NCBI GenBank assembly: GCA_023055505.1
Contig: JALIRH010000030.1
Location: 8,552,001 to 8,616,000 of the forward strand
Length of the DNA stretch: 64,000 bases
From: Callipepla californica brunnescens
Taxonomy: Eukaryota; Chordata; Aves; Galliformes; Odontophoridae
Direction of reading: 5' to 3'
Shown here: one piece after another, positions 12,801-24,792 of the stretch
How positions within the stretch are numbered: position 1 is the stretch's first letter
Layout: every line of letters begins with the position of its first letter
Made by a program: the position numbers and the translations under genes
Notes under the pieces: generated by a model
What the model saw: only the letters and a program-made list of their open reading frames with translations
Told to the model about the DNA's origin: nothing
Database searches by the model: none

Positions 12801-14800
12801 CTATGGGGCCTCAACGATCAATGGGACCATAGGAATCAATGGGGCCATAGAACTCAAAGGGGCCATAGGGATCAGTGGGGCCACAGGAATCAATGGGGCC
12901 ACAGGAATCAATGGGGCCACAGGAATCAATGGGGCCACAGGAATCAATGGGACCATAGGGATCAATGGGGCCATAGGGATCAATGGGGCCACAGGAATCA
13001 ATGGGACCATAGGAATCAGTGGGGCCATAGAACTCAATGGGGCCATAGGGATCAGTGGGGCCATAGGAATCAATGGGTCCATAGGAATCAATGTGGCCAT
13101 AGAACTACATGAAGCCATAGGGATCAATGGGGCCATAGGGATCAAAGGGGCCATAGAACTCAATGTGGAAATAGGGATAGATGGGGCCATAGGGATCAAT
13201 GGGACCATAGGAATCAATGGGGCCATAGAACTCAGTGGGGCCATAGGGAACAATGGGGCCATAGGAATCAATGGGGCCATAGAACTCCAAGGAGCCATAA
13301 GAATCAATGGAACCATAGAAAATCAATGGGGCCATAGTGATCAATGGGGCCATAGGGATCAATGGGACCATGGGAATCAATGAGGCCATAGGAATCAGTG
13401 GGGCCATAGGGATCAATGGGGCCGCAGGAATCAATGGGGCCGCAGGAATCAATGGGGCCGCAGGAATCAATGGGGCCACAGGAATCAATGGGACCATAGG
13501 GATCAATGTGGCCATAGGGATCAATGGGCCATAGGATTCAGTGGGGCCATAGGGATCAGTGGGGCCATAGGGATCAGTGGGGCCATAGGAATCAGTGGGG
13601 CCATAGGAATCATTTGGCCCTAGGGATCAATGGCGCCATAAGGATCAATTGGGCCATAGGGATCAATGGGGCCATGGTGATCAATGGAACCATAGGGATC
13701 AATGGGGCCATACGAATCAATGGAGCCTTAGAAAATCAAGGGGCCATAGGGATCAATGGGGCCATAGAACTCAATGTGAACATAGGGATCGATGGGGCTT
13801 TAGGAATCAATGGGGCCATAGGAATTACTGGGGCCATAGGAATCAATGGGGCCATAGGGATCAATGTGACCATAGGAATCTATGGGGCCATAGAACTCAG
13901 AGGGGCCATAGGGATCAATGGGACCATAGGAATCAATGGGGCCATAGAACTCAGTGGGGCCATAGGGATCAATGGGGCCACAGCGATCAATGAGGCCACA
14001 AAAATCAATGGGGCCATAGGAAATAAATGGAATATAGGGATCAATGGGGCCATAGGGATCAATGGGGCTGTAGGGATCAATGGGGCCATAGGAATCAATG
14101 GGACCATAGGAATCAATGGGGTCTAAACGATCAATGGGACCATAGGAATCAATGTGAGCCTTAGAATCAATGGGCCATAGAACGCAATGTGGCCATAGAG
14201 ATCAGTGGGACCATAGGAATCAATGGGGCCATAGGGATCAATGGGGCCATAGGGATCAATGGGGCCATAGGGATCAATGGTGCCATAGGGATCAATGGGG
14301 CCATAGGGATCAATGGGGCCATAGGGATCAATGTGGCCATAGGGATCAATGGGGCCATAGGGATCAAAGGGGCCATAGGGATCAAAGGGGCCATAGAACT
14401 CAATGGGGCCTTAAAACTCTATGGGACCATAGGGATCAATGGGGCAATAGGGATCAATGGAGCCAAAGAACTCAATGGGGCCTTAGAGATCAATGGGGCC
14501 ATAGGGATCAAATGGGCCATAGAACACAATGGGGCCATAGGAATCAATGTGGCCATAGAACTCAATGGGGCCATAAAAATCTATGGGGCCATAGGAATCA
14601 ATGGGGCCATAGAACTCCAAGGAGCCATAGGAATCTATGGAACCATAGAAAATCAATGGGGCCATAGGGATCAATGGGGCCATAGGGATCAATGGGACCA
14701 TAGGAATCAATGGGGCCATAGGGATCAATGGGACCATAGGAATCAATGGGGCCATAGGAATCAGTGGGGCCATAGGCATAGGTGGGGCCGCAGGAATCAA
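9785..14800. repeat. Large higher-order block, copy 2
   Basis: Second copy of the 3200-7500 block, with an 808-bp insertion of array units and a 90-bp shortening near its right end (7384 aligns with 14667). The nested 612-bp duplication of copy 1 is 648 bp here. Confidence 0.8.
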
Positions 14801-17800
14801 TGGGGCCACAGGAATCAATGGGACCACAGGGATCAATGGGGCCATAGGGATCAGTGGGGCCATAGGAATCAGTGGGGCCATAGGAATCAGTGGGGTCATA
14901 GGGATCAATGGGGCCATAAGGATCAATTGGGGCATAGGGATCAATGGGGCCATAGCGATCAATGGAACCATAGGGATCAATGGGGCCATAGGAATCAGTG
15001 GGGCCATAGAACTCAATTGGGCCATAGGGATCAATGGGACCATAGGAATCAATGGGGCCATAGGAATCAATGTGGCCATAGAACTACATGGGGCCATAGG
15101 GATCAATGGGGCCATAGGGATCAATGGGGCCATAGAACTCAATGTAGACATAGGGATCGATGGGGCTATATGAATCAAAGGGGCCATAGGAATCACTGGG
15201 GCCATAGGAATCAATTCGGCCATAGGGATCAATGTGACCATAGGAATCTATGGGGCCATAGAACTCAGAGGGGCCATGGGGATCAATGGGACCATAGGAA
15301 TCAATGGGGCCATAGAACTCAGTGGGGCCATAGGGATCAATGGGGCCGTAGGGAACAATGGGGCAATAGGAATCAATGTCGCCATAGGGATCAAAGTGGC
15401 CACAGCGATCAATGGGGCCACAAAAATCAATGGGGCCATAGGAATTAAATGGAATATAGGGATCAATGGGGCCATAGGGATCAATGGGGCCATAGGAATC
15501 AATGGGACTATAGGAATCAATGGGGACGCAACGATCAATGGGACCATCGGAATCAATGTGACCATAGGAATCAATGGGGCCATAGAACGCAGTGTGGCCA
15601 TAGAGATCAATGGGACCATAGGAATCAATGGGGCCAAAGGAATCAATGGGGCCATAGGAATCAATGGGGCCATTGTCATCAATGGGGCATAGTACTCAAT
15701 GTGGCCATAGGGATCAATGGGGCCATAGGAATCAATAGGGCCATAGGAATCAGTGGGGCCATAGGGATCAATGGGGCAATAGGAATCAATGGAGCCATAG
15801 AACACAATGGGTCCTTAGAGATCAATGGGGCCATAGGGATCAAATGGGCAATAGAACTCAATGGGGCCATAGGAATCAATGGGGCCATAGGAATCAATGG
15901 GGACATAGGAATCAATGGGGCCATAGGAATCAATGGGCCATAGAACTCAATGGGGCCATAGGAATCAATGGAGCCATAGAAAATCAAGGGGCCACAAAAA
16001 TCAATGGGGCCACAAAAATCAATGGGGCCACCGGAATCAATGGGGCCACCGGAATCAATGGGGCCATAGAGATCAATGGGGCCATTAGGATCAATAAGGC
16101 CATAGGAATTCATGCGGCCATAGAACACATTGGGGCCATAGGGATCAATGGGGCCATAGGGATCAATGGGGCCATAGGAATCAATGGGGCCATAAAGATC
16201 AGTGGGGCCATAAGGATCAATTGGGCCATAGGGATCGATGGGGCCATAGATCTCAATGGGGCCATAGAACACAATGGGACCGTAGGGATCAATGGGGCCA
16301 TAGGAATCAATGAGGCCATAGGGATCAATGGGAACATAAATTTCAATGGGGCCATAGAACTCAAATGAGGCCATAGGAATCAATGGGGCCATAGGAATCA
16401 ATGGGGCCATAGAACTCAAAGGGGCCATAGAACTCAATGGGGCCATAGGGATCAATTGGGCCATAGGGGTGAATGGGGCCATAGAACTCAAAGGGGCCAT
16501 AGAACTCAATGGGGCCATAGGGATCAATTGGGCCATAGGGGTGAATGGGGCCATAGGGATCAAAGGGATCATAGGGATCAAAGGGGCCATAGGAATCAAT
16601 GGGGCCATGGGAATCAATGGGGACATAGGGATCAATGGGGCCATAGGGATCAAGGGGGCCATAGGGATGAATGGGGCCATAGGGATCAGTGGGGTCATAG
16701 GAATTAATGGGGCCATAGGAATCAATAGGGCCATAGGGATCAAGGGGGCCATAGGGATGAATGGAGCCATAGGGAACAATGGGGCCACAGGAATCAATGG
16801 GACCATAGGAATCAGTGGGGCCATAGAACTCAATGGGGCCATAGGGATCAGTGGGGCCATAGGGATCAGTGGGGCCATAGGAATCAATGGGGCCATAGGA
16901 ATCAATGTGGCCATAGAACTCAATGGGGCCATAAAAATCTATGGGGCCATAGGAATCAATGGGGCCATAGAACTCCAAGGAGCCATAGGAATCTATGGAA
17001 CCATAGAAAATCAATGGGGCCATAGGGATCAATGGGGCCATAGGGATCAATGGGACCATAGGAATCAATGGGGCCATAGGGATCAATGGGACCATAGGAA
17101 TCAATGGGGCCATAGGAATCAGTGGGGCCATAGGCATAGGTGGGGCCGCAGGAATCAATGGGGCCACAGGAATCAATGGGGCCACAGGAATCAATGGGAC
17201 CACAGGGATCAGTGGGGCCATAGGAATCAGTGGGGCCATAGGAATCAGTGGGGTCATAGGGATCAATGGGGCCATAAGGATCAATTGGGGCATAGGGATC
17301 AATGGGGCCATAGCGATCAATGGAACCATAGGGATCAATGGGGCCATAGGAATCAGTGGGGCCATAGAACTCAATTGGGCCATAGGGATCAATGGGACCA
17401 TAGGAATCAATGGGGCCATAGGAATCAATGTGGCCATAGAACTACATGGGGCCATAGGGATCAATGGGGCCATAGGGATCAATGGGGCCATAGAACTCAA
17501 TGTAGACATAGGGATCGATGGGGCTATATGAATCAAAGGGGCCATAGGAATCACTGGGGCCATAGGAATCAATTCGGCCATAGGGATCAATGTGACCATA
17601 GGAATCTATGGGGCCATAGAACTCAGAGGGGCCATGGGGATCAATGGGACCATAGGAATCAATGGGGCCATAGAACTCAGTGGGGCCATAGGGATCAATG
17701 GGGCCGTAGGGAACAATGGGGCAATAGGAATCAATGTCGCCATAGGGATCAAAGTGGCCACAGCGATCAATGGGGCCACAAAAATCAATGGGGCCATAGG

Positions 17801-19256
17801 AATTAAATGGAATATAGGGATCAATGGGGCCATAGGGATCAATGGGGCCATAGGAATCAATGGGACTATAGGAATCAATGGGGACGCAACGATCAATGGG
17901 ACCATCGGAATCAATGTGACCATAGGAATCAATGGGGCCATAGAACGCAATGTGGCCATAGAGATCAATGGGACCATAGGAATCAATGGGGCCAAAGGAA
18001 TCAATGGGGCCATAGGAATCAATGGGGCCATTGTCATCAATGGGGCATAGTACTCAATGTGGCCATAGGGATCAATGGGGCCATAGGAATCAATAGGGCC
18101 ATAGGAATCAGTGGGGCCATAGGGATCAATGGGGCAATAGGAATCAATGGAGCCATAGAACACAATGGGTCCTTAGAGATCAATGGGGCCATAGGGATCA
18201 AATGGGCAATAGAACTCAATGGGGCCATAGGAATCAATGGGGCCATAGGAATCAATGGGGCCATAGGAATCAATGGGGCCATAGGAATCAATGGGCCATA
18301 GAACTCAATGGGGCCATAGGAATCAATGGAGCCATAGAAAATCAAGGGGCCACAAAAATCAATGGGGCCACAAAAATCAATGGGGCCACCGGAATCAATG
18401 GGGCCACCGGAATCAATGGGGCCATAGAGATCAATGGGGCCATTAGGATCAATAAGGCCATAGGAATTCATGCGGCCATAGAACACATTGGGGCCATAGG
18501 GATCAATGGGGCCATAGGGATCAATGGGGCCATAGGAATCAATGGGGCCATAAAGATCAGTGGGGCCATAAGGATCAATTGGGCCATAGGGATCGATGGG
18601 GCCATAGATCTCAATGGGGCCATAGAACACAATGGGACCGTAGGGATCAATGGGGCCATAGGAATCAATGAGGCCATAGGGATCAATGGGAACATAAATT
18701 TCAATGGGGCCATAGAACTCAAATGAGGCCATAGGAATCAATGGGGCCATAGGAATCAATGGGGCCATAGAACTCAAAGGGGCCATAGAACTCAATGGGG
18801 CCATAGGGATCAATTGGGCCATAGGGGTGAATGGGGCCATAGAACTCAAAGGGGCCATAGAACTCAATGGGGCCATAGGGATCAATTGGGCCATAGGGGT
18901 GAATGGGGCCATAGGGATCAAAGGGATCATAGGGATCAAAGGGGCCATAGGAATCAATGGGGCCATGGGAATCAATGGGGACATAGGGATCAATGGGGCC
19001 ATAGGGATCAAGGGGGCCATAGGGATGAATGGGGCCATAGGGATCAGTGGGGTCATAGGAATTAATGGGGCCATAGGAATCAATAGGGCCATAGGGATCA
19101 AGGGGGCCATAGGGATGAATGGGGCCACAGGGAACAATGGGGCCACAGGAATCAATGGGACCATAGGAATCAGTGGGGCCATAGAACTCAATGGGGCCAT
19201 AGGGATCAGTGGGGCCATAGGGATCAGTGGGGCCATAGGGATCAGTGGGGCCATAG
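14541..19256. repeat. Tandem duplication of exactly 131 units (2,358 bp)
   Basis: Copy 1 (about 14541-16898) and copy 2 (about 16899-19256) keep a constant offset of 2358 bp at every landmark checked (15234/17592, 15449/17807, 15844/18202, 16110/18468, 16456/18814). 2358 is 131 x 18. The copies are almost identical, making this the youngest large rearrangement in the array. Copy 2 ends where units of a different order begin. Confidence 0.88.
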
Positions 19257-21419
19257 GAATCAATGGGGCCATAGGAATCAAAGGGGCCATAGGGATTAAA
19301 GGGGCCATAGCGATCAATAGGGCCATTGGGATCAATGGGGCCACAGGAATCAATGGGGCCACAGGAATCAATGGGGCCATAGGAATCAATGGGGCCATAG
19401 GAATCAATGTGGCCATAGAACTACATGGGGCCATAGTCATCACTGGGGCCATAGTCATCACTGGGGCCATAGGGATCAATGGGGCCATAGGGATCAATGG
19501 GGCCATAGGGATCAATGGGGCCATAGGGATCAATGGGACCATAGGGATCAAATGGGCCATAGATCTCAATGGGGCCATAGGAATCTATGTGGCCATAGAA
19601 CACAATGGGGCCATAAAAATCAATGGAGGCATAGAAAATCAATGGGGCCATAGGGTTCAATGGGACCATAGGAATCAGTGGGGCCATAGGGATCAATGGG
19701 GCCTCAGGGGTCAACGGGGCCATAGGGATCAATGTGGCTATAGGTATCAATGGGGCCATAGGGATCAGTGGGGCATAGGGATCAGTGGAGCCATAGGAAT
19801 CAGTTGGGCCATAGGAATCAGTGGGGCCATAGGGATCAGTGGGGACTTAGGAAAAAATGGGGCCATAAGGATCAATGGGGCCATAGGGATCGATGGGGCC
19901 ATAGAACTCAATGGGGCCACAGGAACACAATGGGACAATAGGGATCAATTTTGGCCACAGGAATCAATGGGGCCACAGGGATCACTGGGGACATAAAATT
20001 CAATGGGGCCATAGAACTCAAAGGGGCCATAGAACTCAATGGGGCCATAGAACTCAATGGGGCCATAGCGATCAGTGGGGCCATAGGGATCAATTGGGCT
20101 AACGAACTCAATGGGGCCGTAGGAATCAATGTGGCCATAGAACTCAAAGGGGTCATTAAAATCAATGGCGGCATAGGAATCAATGGGGCCATAGAACTCA
20201 ATGGGCCCATACGGATCAATGGAACCATAGGGATCAATGGGGAAATAGGAATCAATGGGGCCTTAGGAATCCGTGGGGACATAGAACTCAAAGGGGCCAT
20301 AGGGATCAATGGTACCATAGGAATCAATGGGGCCATAGGAATCAGTGGGGCCATAGAACTCAATGGGGCCATAGGGATCAATGGGGCCATAGGAATCAAT
20401 GGGGCCATAGGAATCAATGGGGCCATAGGAATCAATGTGGCCATAGAAGTACATGTGTCCATAAGGATCAATGGGGACACAACGATCAATGGGACAATAG
20501 GAATCATTGTGGCCATAGGAATCAGTGGGGCCATAGAACTCAATGTGGCCGTAGAGATCAATGGGACCTTAGGGATCAATTTGGCCATGGAATCATTGGG
20601 CCTTAGGGATCAGTGGGGCCATAGAACTCAATTGGGCCTTAGAACTCTATGGGGCCATAGGGATCAATCAGGCAATAGGTATCAAAGGGGCCATAAAAAT
20701 CAATGGGGCCATAGGAATCAATGGGGCCATTGAACTCAATGGGGCCATAGGAATCAATGGAGCCATAAAAAATCAATGGGGCCATAGGGATCAATGGGGT
20801 CATAGGGATCAATGCGGCCAGAGGAATCAATGGGGCCATAGGGATCAATGGGGCCATAGGAATCAATGGGGCCATAGGAATCAGTGGGGCCAGAGAACTC
20901 AGTGGGGCCATAGGGATCAATGGGGCCCTAGGGATCAATGGGACCATAGGTATCAATGGGGCCATAGGAATCAGTGGGGCCATAGAACTCAATGGGGCCA
21001 TAGGGATCAATGGGGCCATAGGAATCAATGGTGCCATAGGAATCAATGGGGCCATACGGATCAATGAGGCCATACGGATCAATTGGGACACAATGATCAA
21101 TGGGACCATAGTAATCAATGGGGCCATAGAAGTCAATATGGCCATAGGAATCAATGGGGCCATAGGAATCAATGGGGCCATAGAACTCAATGGGGCCATA
21201 GAACTCAATGGGGCCATAGGGATCAATTGGTTTGTAGAACTCAATGGGGAGATAGGAATCAATGTGGCCGTAGAACTCAAAGGGGCCATAAAAATCAATG
21301 GGGCCATAGGAATCAATGGGGCCATAAAGATCAATGGGGCCATAGGAATCAATGGGGCCATAGGAATCAGTGGGGCCATAGAACTCAATGGGGCCATAGG
21401 AATCAATGGGGTCATAGGG

Positions 21420-22690
21420 ATCAATGTGACCATAGGAATCAATGGGGCCATAAAACTCAAAGGGGCCATAGGGATCAATGGGGCCTTAGGGAACAATGGG
21501 GCAATAGAAATCAATGGGGCCATACGGATCAATGGGGCCACAGCGATCAATGGGGCCACAAAAATCAATGGGGCCAAAGGAATTAAATTTAATATAGGGA
21601 TCAATGGGGCCATAGGAATCAATGGGGCCTTAGGAATCAATGGGGCCATAGGAATCAGTGGGGACACAACGATCAATGGGACCATAGGAATCAATGTGAC
21701 CATAGGAATCAATGGGGCCATAGAACGCAATGTGGCCATAGAGATCAATGGGACCATAGGAATCAATGGGGCCAAAGGAATCAATGGGGCCATAGGAATC
21801 AATGGGGCCATAGTCATCAATGGGGCCATAGAACTCAATGGGGCCATAGAACTCAATGGGGCCATAGAACTCAATGGGGCCATAGGGATCAATGTGGCCA
21901 TAGAACTCAAAGGGGCCATAAAAATCAATGGGGCCATAGGAATCAATGGGGCCATAGAACTCAATGGGGCCATAGGGATCAATGGGGCCATAGGGATCAA
22001 TGGGGCCATAGGGATCAATGGGACCATAGGTATCAATGGGGCCATAGGAATCAGTGGGGCCATAGAACTCAATGGGGCCATAGGGATCAATGGGGCCATA
22101 GGGATCAATGGGGCCATAGAAATCAATGTGGCCATAGAACTACATGGGGCCGTAGGGATCAATGGGGCCATAGAACTCAATGTGCACATAGGGATCGATG
22201 GGGCTATAGGAATCAATGGGGCCATAGGAATCAATGGGGCCATAGGGATCAATGTGACCATAGGAATCAATGTGACCATAGGAATCAATGGGGCCATAAA
22301 ACTCAAAGGGGCCATAGGGATCAATGGGACCATAGGAATCAATGGGGCCATAGAACTCAGTGGGGCCATAGGGATCAATGGGGCCTTAGGGAACAATGGG
22401 GCAATAGAAATCAATGAGGCCATAGGGATCAATGGGGCCACAGCGATCAATGGGGCCACAAAAATCAATGGGGCCAAAGGAATTAAATTTAATATAGGGA
22501 TCAATGGGGCCATAGGAATCAATGGGGCCTTAGGGATCAATGGGGCCATAGGAATCAGTGGGAACACAACGATCAATGGGACCATAGGAATCAATGTGAC
22601 CGTAGGAATCAATGGGGCCATAGAACGTAATGTGGCCATAGAGATCAATGGGACCATAGGAATCAATGGGGCCATAGGGATCAATGGGGC
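21420..22690. repeat. 900-bp duplication near the LTR edge
   Basis: A rare segment around 21541-21600 (CACAAAAATCAATGGGGCC followed by AATTAAATTTAATATAGGG) recurs at 22441-22500, an offset of exactly 900 bp or 50 units. Flanking unit order matches on both sides. Confidence 0.78.
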
Positions 22691-22996
22691 CATAGGGATC
22701 AATGGGGCCATAGGGATCAATGGGGCCATAGGGATCAATGGGGCCATAGGGATCAATGGGGCCATAGGAATCAATGGGGCCTTAGGAATCAATGGGGCCA
22801 TAGTGTCCGGGGTTTGTGGGCCGGTTCGGCCCGGCCCCGCAACAACCGAGGAAGGAGACCCACAGGCCCACACCCCGGACAGGGGGAAGGGGGAAAGGGA
22901 AAAAAAAAAAAAAAAGGAAATAAGCCCCAAACCAGCGGCAACGATCTGAGGGGGAAATGCTAATTTACTAAATAAGACATCAGGAAGTAAATAACA

Positions 22997-23010
22997 CAAT
23001 ATAATTCAAT
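22997..23010. other. AT-rich part of LTR downstream of R
   Basis: A short AT-rich stretch (ATAACACAATATAATTC context) shared by the LTR copies near 27085 and 44065. It falls in the part of the LTR between the R-like region and the 3' terminus. No function can be assigned. Confidence 0.3.
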
Positions 23011-23046
23011 ACAATTTGGAATTAAGCCTAATTAGTCAAACAAAAC

Positions 23047-23050
<4 letters not shown>

Positions 23051-23090
<40 letters not shown>
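23051..23090. repeat. (GA)20 microsatellite inside the LTR
   Basis: Forty bases of perfect GA dinucleotide. The sister LTR has an interrupted and shorter GA tract at 44122-44167. Confidence 0.95.
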
Positions 23091-23095
<5 letters not shown>

Positions 23096-23479
23096 TGAGT
23101 GCCCGATAAACCGAAGGCCTTACGCTAACGCTGAAGGCGGACGGCAGCGAGCACCCACTCCTAAGTGATCCTAGAGGAAAGAGAGAGAACGTCCCGTGAC
23201 CGCAGAGGGTTTTTATCTGTTCCCTCTGAGCGGAAAACACGTGAAAAAAAAAACAAAGCATTGCAAAGTCCTCTGGGGAATGTAGTTCTCCCTGACTCCC
23301 AATGCACTACATGATGCCATGATGTGGAATACTAGTACCAAAAAATCATAAAACCACGACATCATTCAGGCCCTTAATGTTATTTCACTCTGGGGGGGGA
23401 CATTGCGCAAATTTCCTGGACAAGCAGCTGTGACAGAATGATGGAAAAGCTCTCATTTCTCCTATTTCTATTGTTGCAG

Positions 23480-24792
23480 CTCCACTTCCAGCCCCCAAAC
23501 CCATGGTGATCTCCCTGCTTGAAGAAGGTGAAGAGCCCTGGATCCCAGATGTGGGTAGCCCTGAGGCCGTGGCAGGAGATGTCAGCCCAGGTGAGGTGGT
23601 GGAGGGATGGAGGAAGTTGAGGCCATAAAAGAGATCTCTGGGGGAGGAGTATTTTGGGCACCGTGTGCTATTTCTGGTTTTCCTTTGTCATCCAGCAGGT
23701 GCTGGGATAAGAAACTCAAGGAAGGGTCTTCAGGAAGGTGGTGTGGTCAACTGACAGTGTGGTAGCATCTCCATGGAAGAAATCAGAAGGGATGTGCATG
23801 TGGATCAGGAGCAAGTTCATGGGGAGCAGAAGAAGATGCAACAGGGAAAGCATCTGTTAAAGTCATCAAGGAACCCACTGGACTTCAGTACAGGTCAAAG
23901 GCAGAATGAAGACCCCAGGAGTACGGATGTGTGCCAGAGGGAAAAGCAGAATCCATGCCCTGAGGGTGAGAAAAGCTTTAAAATTAATTCCAGAGTCATT
24001 AAGCACCAGTGCATGCACTCAACAAAGAGCCTGTACAAGTGCTCTGAGTGCGGGAAGATGTTCAAATGGAGATCCCTTCTCTTCAAGCACCAGCGCATCC
24101 ACACAGGAGAGAGACCATATAAGTGCTCTGCGTGTGGGAAGAGCTTCAAATGGAGTTCTGATTTAAAGGTGCATGGCCGCATCCATACAGGAGAGAAGCC
24201 ATATAAGTGCTCTGAGTGTGGGAAGAGGTTCAAAAGCAGTTCTGAGTTGAAGTTGCACCAACACAGCCACACAGCAGAGAGACCATATAAGTGCTCTGAG
24301 TGTGGGATGAGCTTCAAAAGCTGTTCTCAATTGAATTTGCACCAGCGCAGCCACACAGGAGAGAGACCTTATAAGTGCTCTGAGTGTGGGAAGAGCTTCA
24401 GAAGCAGTTCTGAATTTAAGCGGCACCAGCGCAGCCTGATAGGAGAGGGACCATATAAGTGCTCTGAGTGTGGGAAGACCTTCAAATGGAGTACTTCTTT
24501 GAAGCAGCACCAGCGCAGCCACACAGGAGAGAGACCATATAAGTGCTCTGAGTGTGGGAAGTGCTTCAAAAGCAGTTCTCATTTGAAGCTGCACCAGCGC
24601 AGCCACACAGGAGAGAGACCATATAAATGCTCTGAGTGTGGGAAGAGCTTCAGATGGAGTTCTGATTTAAAAGTACACAGACGCATGCATACAGGAGAGA
24701 AGCCATACAAGTGCTCTGAGTGTGAGAAGAGCTTTAGAAGCAGTTCTCATCTCAAATACCACAAGAATATCCACACCACTGACAGACTGTAG
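23480..24792 (+). pseudogene. ZNF-1: KRAB C2H2 zinc-finger gene, 5'-truncated
   Basis: Two exons are visible. The KRAB-B-like exon is 23480-23590 (111 bp, acceptor TTGCAG, donor GTGAGG) and encodes a PMVISLLEEGEEPWIPD box. The finger exon starts at 23699 after a tandem CAGCAG acceptor. The KRAB-A exon is absent; the LTR at 22804 stands in its place. In the frame set by the splice phase, TGA at 23752-23754 interrupts the linker where ZNF-2 and ZNF-3 have AGA. From the ATG at 23773, 339 codons stay open. They hold one degenerate finger (first Cys pair incomplete) and nine C2H2 fingers with TGERPYKC linkers; the fifth lacks its last His (Leu instead). The stop at 24790 is TAG, upstream of a degenerate finger that ZNF-2 still encodes. 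Family role: sequence-specific DNA binding with KRAB recruiting co-repressor. Here only a finger-only product could be made, so I call it a pseudogene. Confidence 0.85.

Larger units (their letters stand above)
1628..22803. repeat. 21-kb minisatellite, 18-bp unit
   Basis: An uninterrupted tandem array with consensus GGGGCCATAGGRATCAAT on the + strand, about 21,176 bp or roughly 1,180 units. Variation is confined to a few positions: ATAG / ACAG / TTAG, GGGATC / GGAATC / GAACTC, AATGG / AGTGG / GATGG. Because 18 is a multiple of three, five of six frames stay open over long distances and read as hexapeptide repeats (GAIGIN, GHRDQW and MGPQGS types on +, MAPLIP and YGPIDP types on -); I regard all these ORFs as by-products. 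No splice structure, non-repeat domain or codon bias argues for coding. It is bounded on the left by a CR1 tail and on the right by an LTR. I do not recognise it as a named avian satellite. The true copy number may differ if the assembly collapsed it. Confidence 0.95.
22804..23362 (-). mobile_element. LTR, minus orientation, abutting the array
   Basis: A 559-bp long terminal repeat. On the minus strand it starts TGTCGTGGTTTTATG and ends CCCCGGACA, so it has the TG...CA termini of retroviral LTRs. It matches the LTR at 43873-44429 along its length, with the same TATA-like GATAAAAAC, a CGGTCACGGGAC block and a GA microsatellite. In paralogous sequence at 62800 the right flank (TCATTCAGGCCC) lies in the intron after the KRAB-A exon. 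The left flank is minisatellite, and the flanks show no matching 4-6 bp duplication, so at least one side has been rearranged since insertion. In its own orientation, transcription would run from the LTR into the minisatellite. Confidence 0.9.

Noticed and set aside
1628..22803. CRISPR-like or integron-like repeat array
   Set aside because: Units are contiguous with no unique spacers, and the window has introns, LINEs and KRAB exons, so it is eukaryotic.
1628..22803. Interstitial telomeric repeat
   Set aside because: No TTAGGG tandem runs occur; the AGGG in the unit is coincidental.
1541..22949. Very long ORFs (up to 792 codons) on both strands with GAIGIN, MAPLIP or YGPIDP hexapeptides, looking like collagen- or silk-like proteins
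   Set aside because: The repeat period is 18 bp, so any frame lacking a stop in the unit stays open. Five of six frames behave this way and adjacent indels switch between them. No frame has a non-repeat domain, a conserved start or splice signals.
23895..24606. Minus-strand ORFs over the zinc-finger arrays (also 38034-38831, 51521-52108, 63333-63962)
   Set aside because: Antisense shadows of tandem 84-bp finger repeats.
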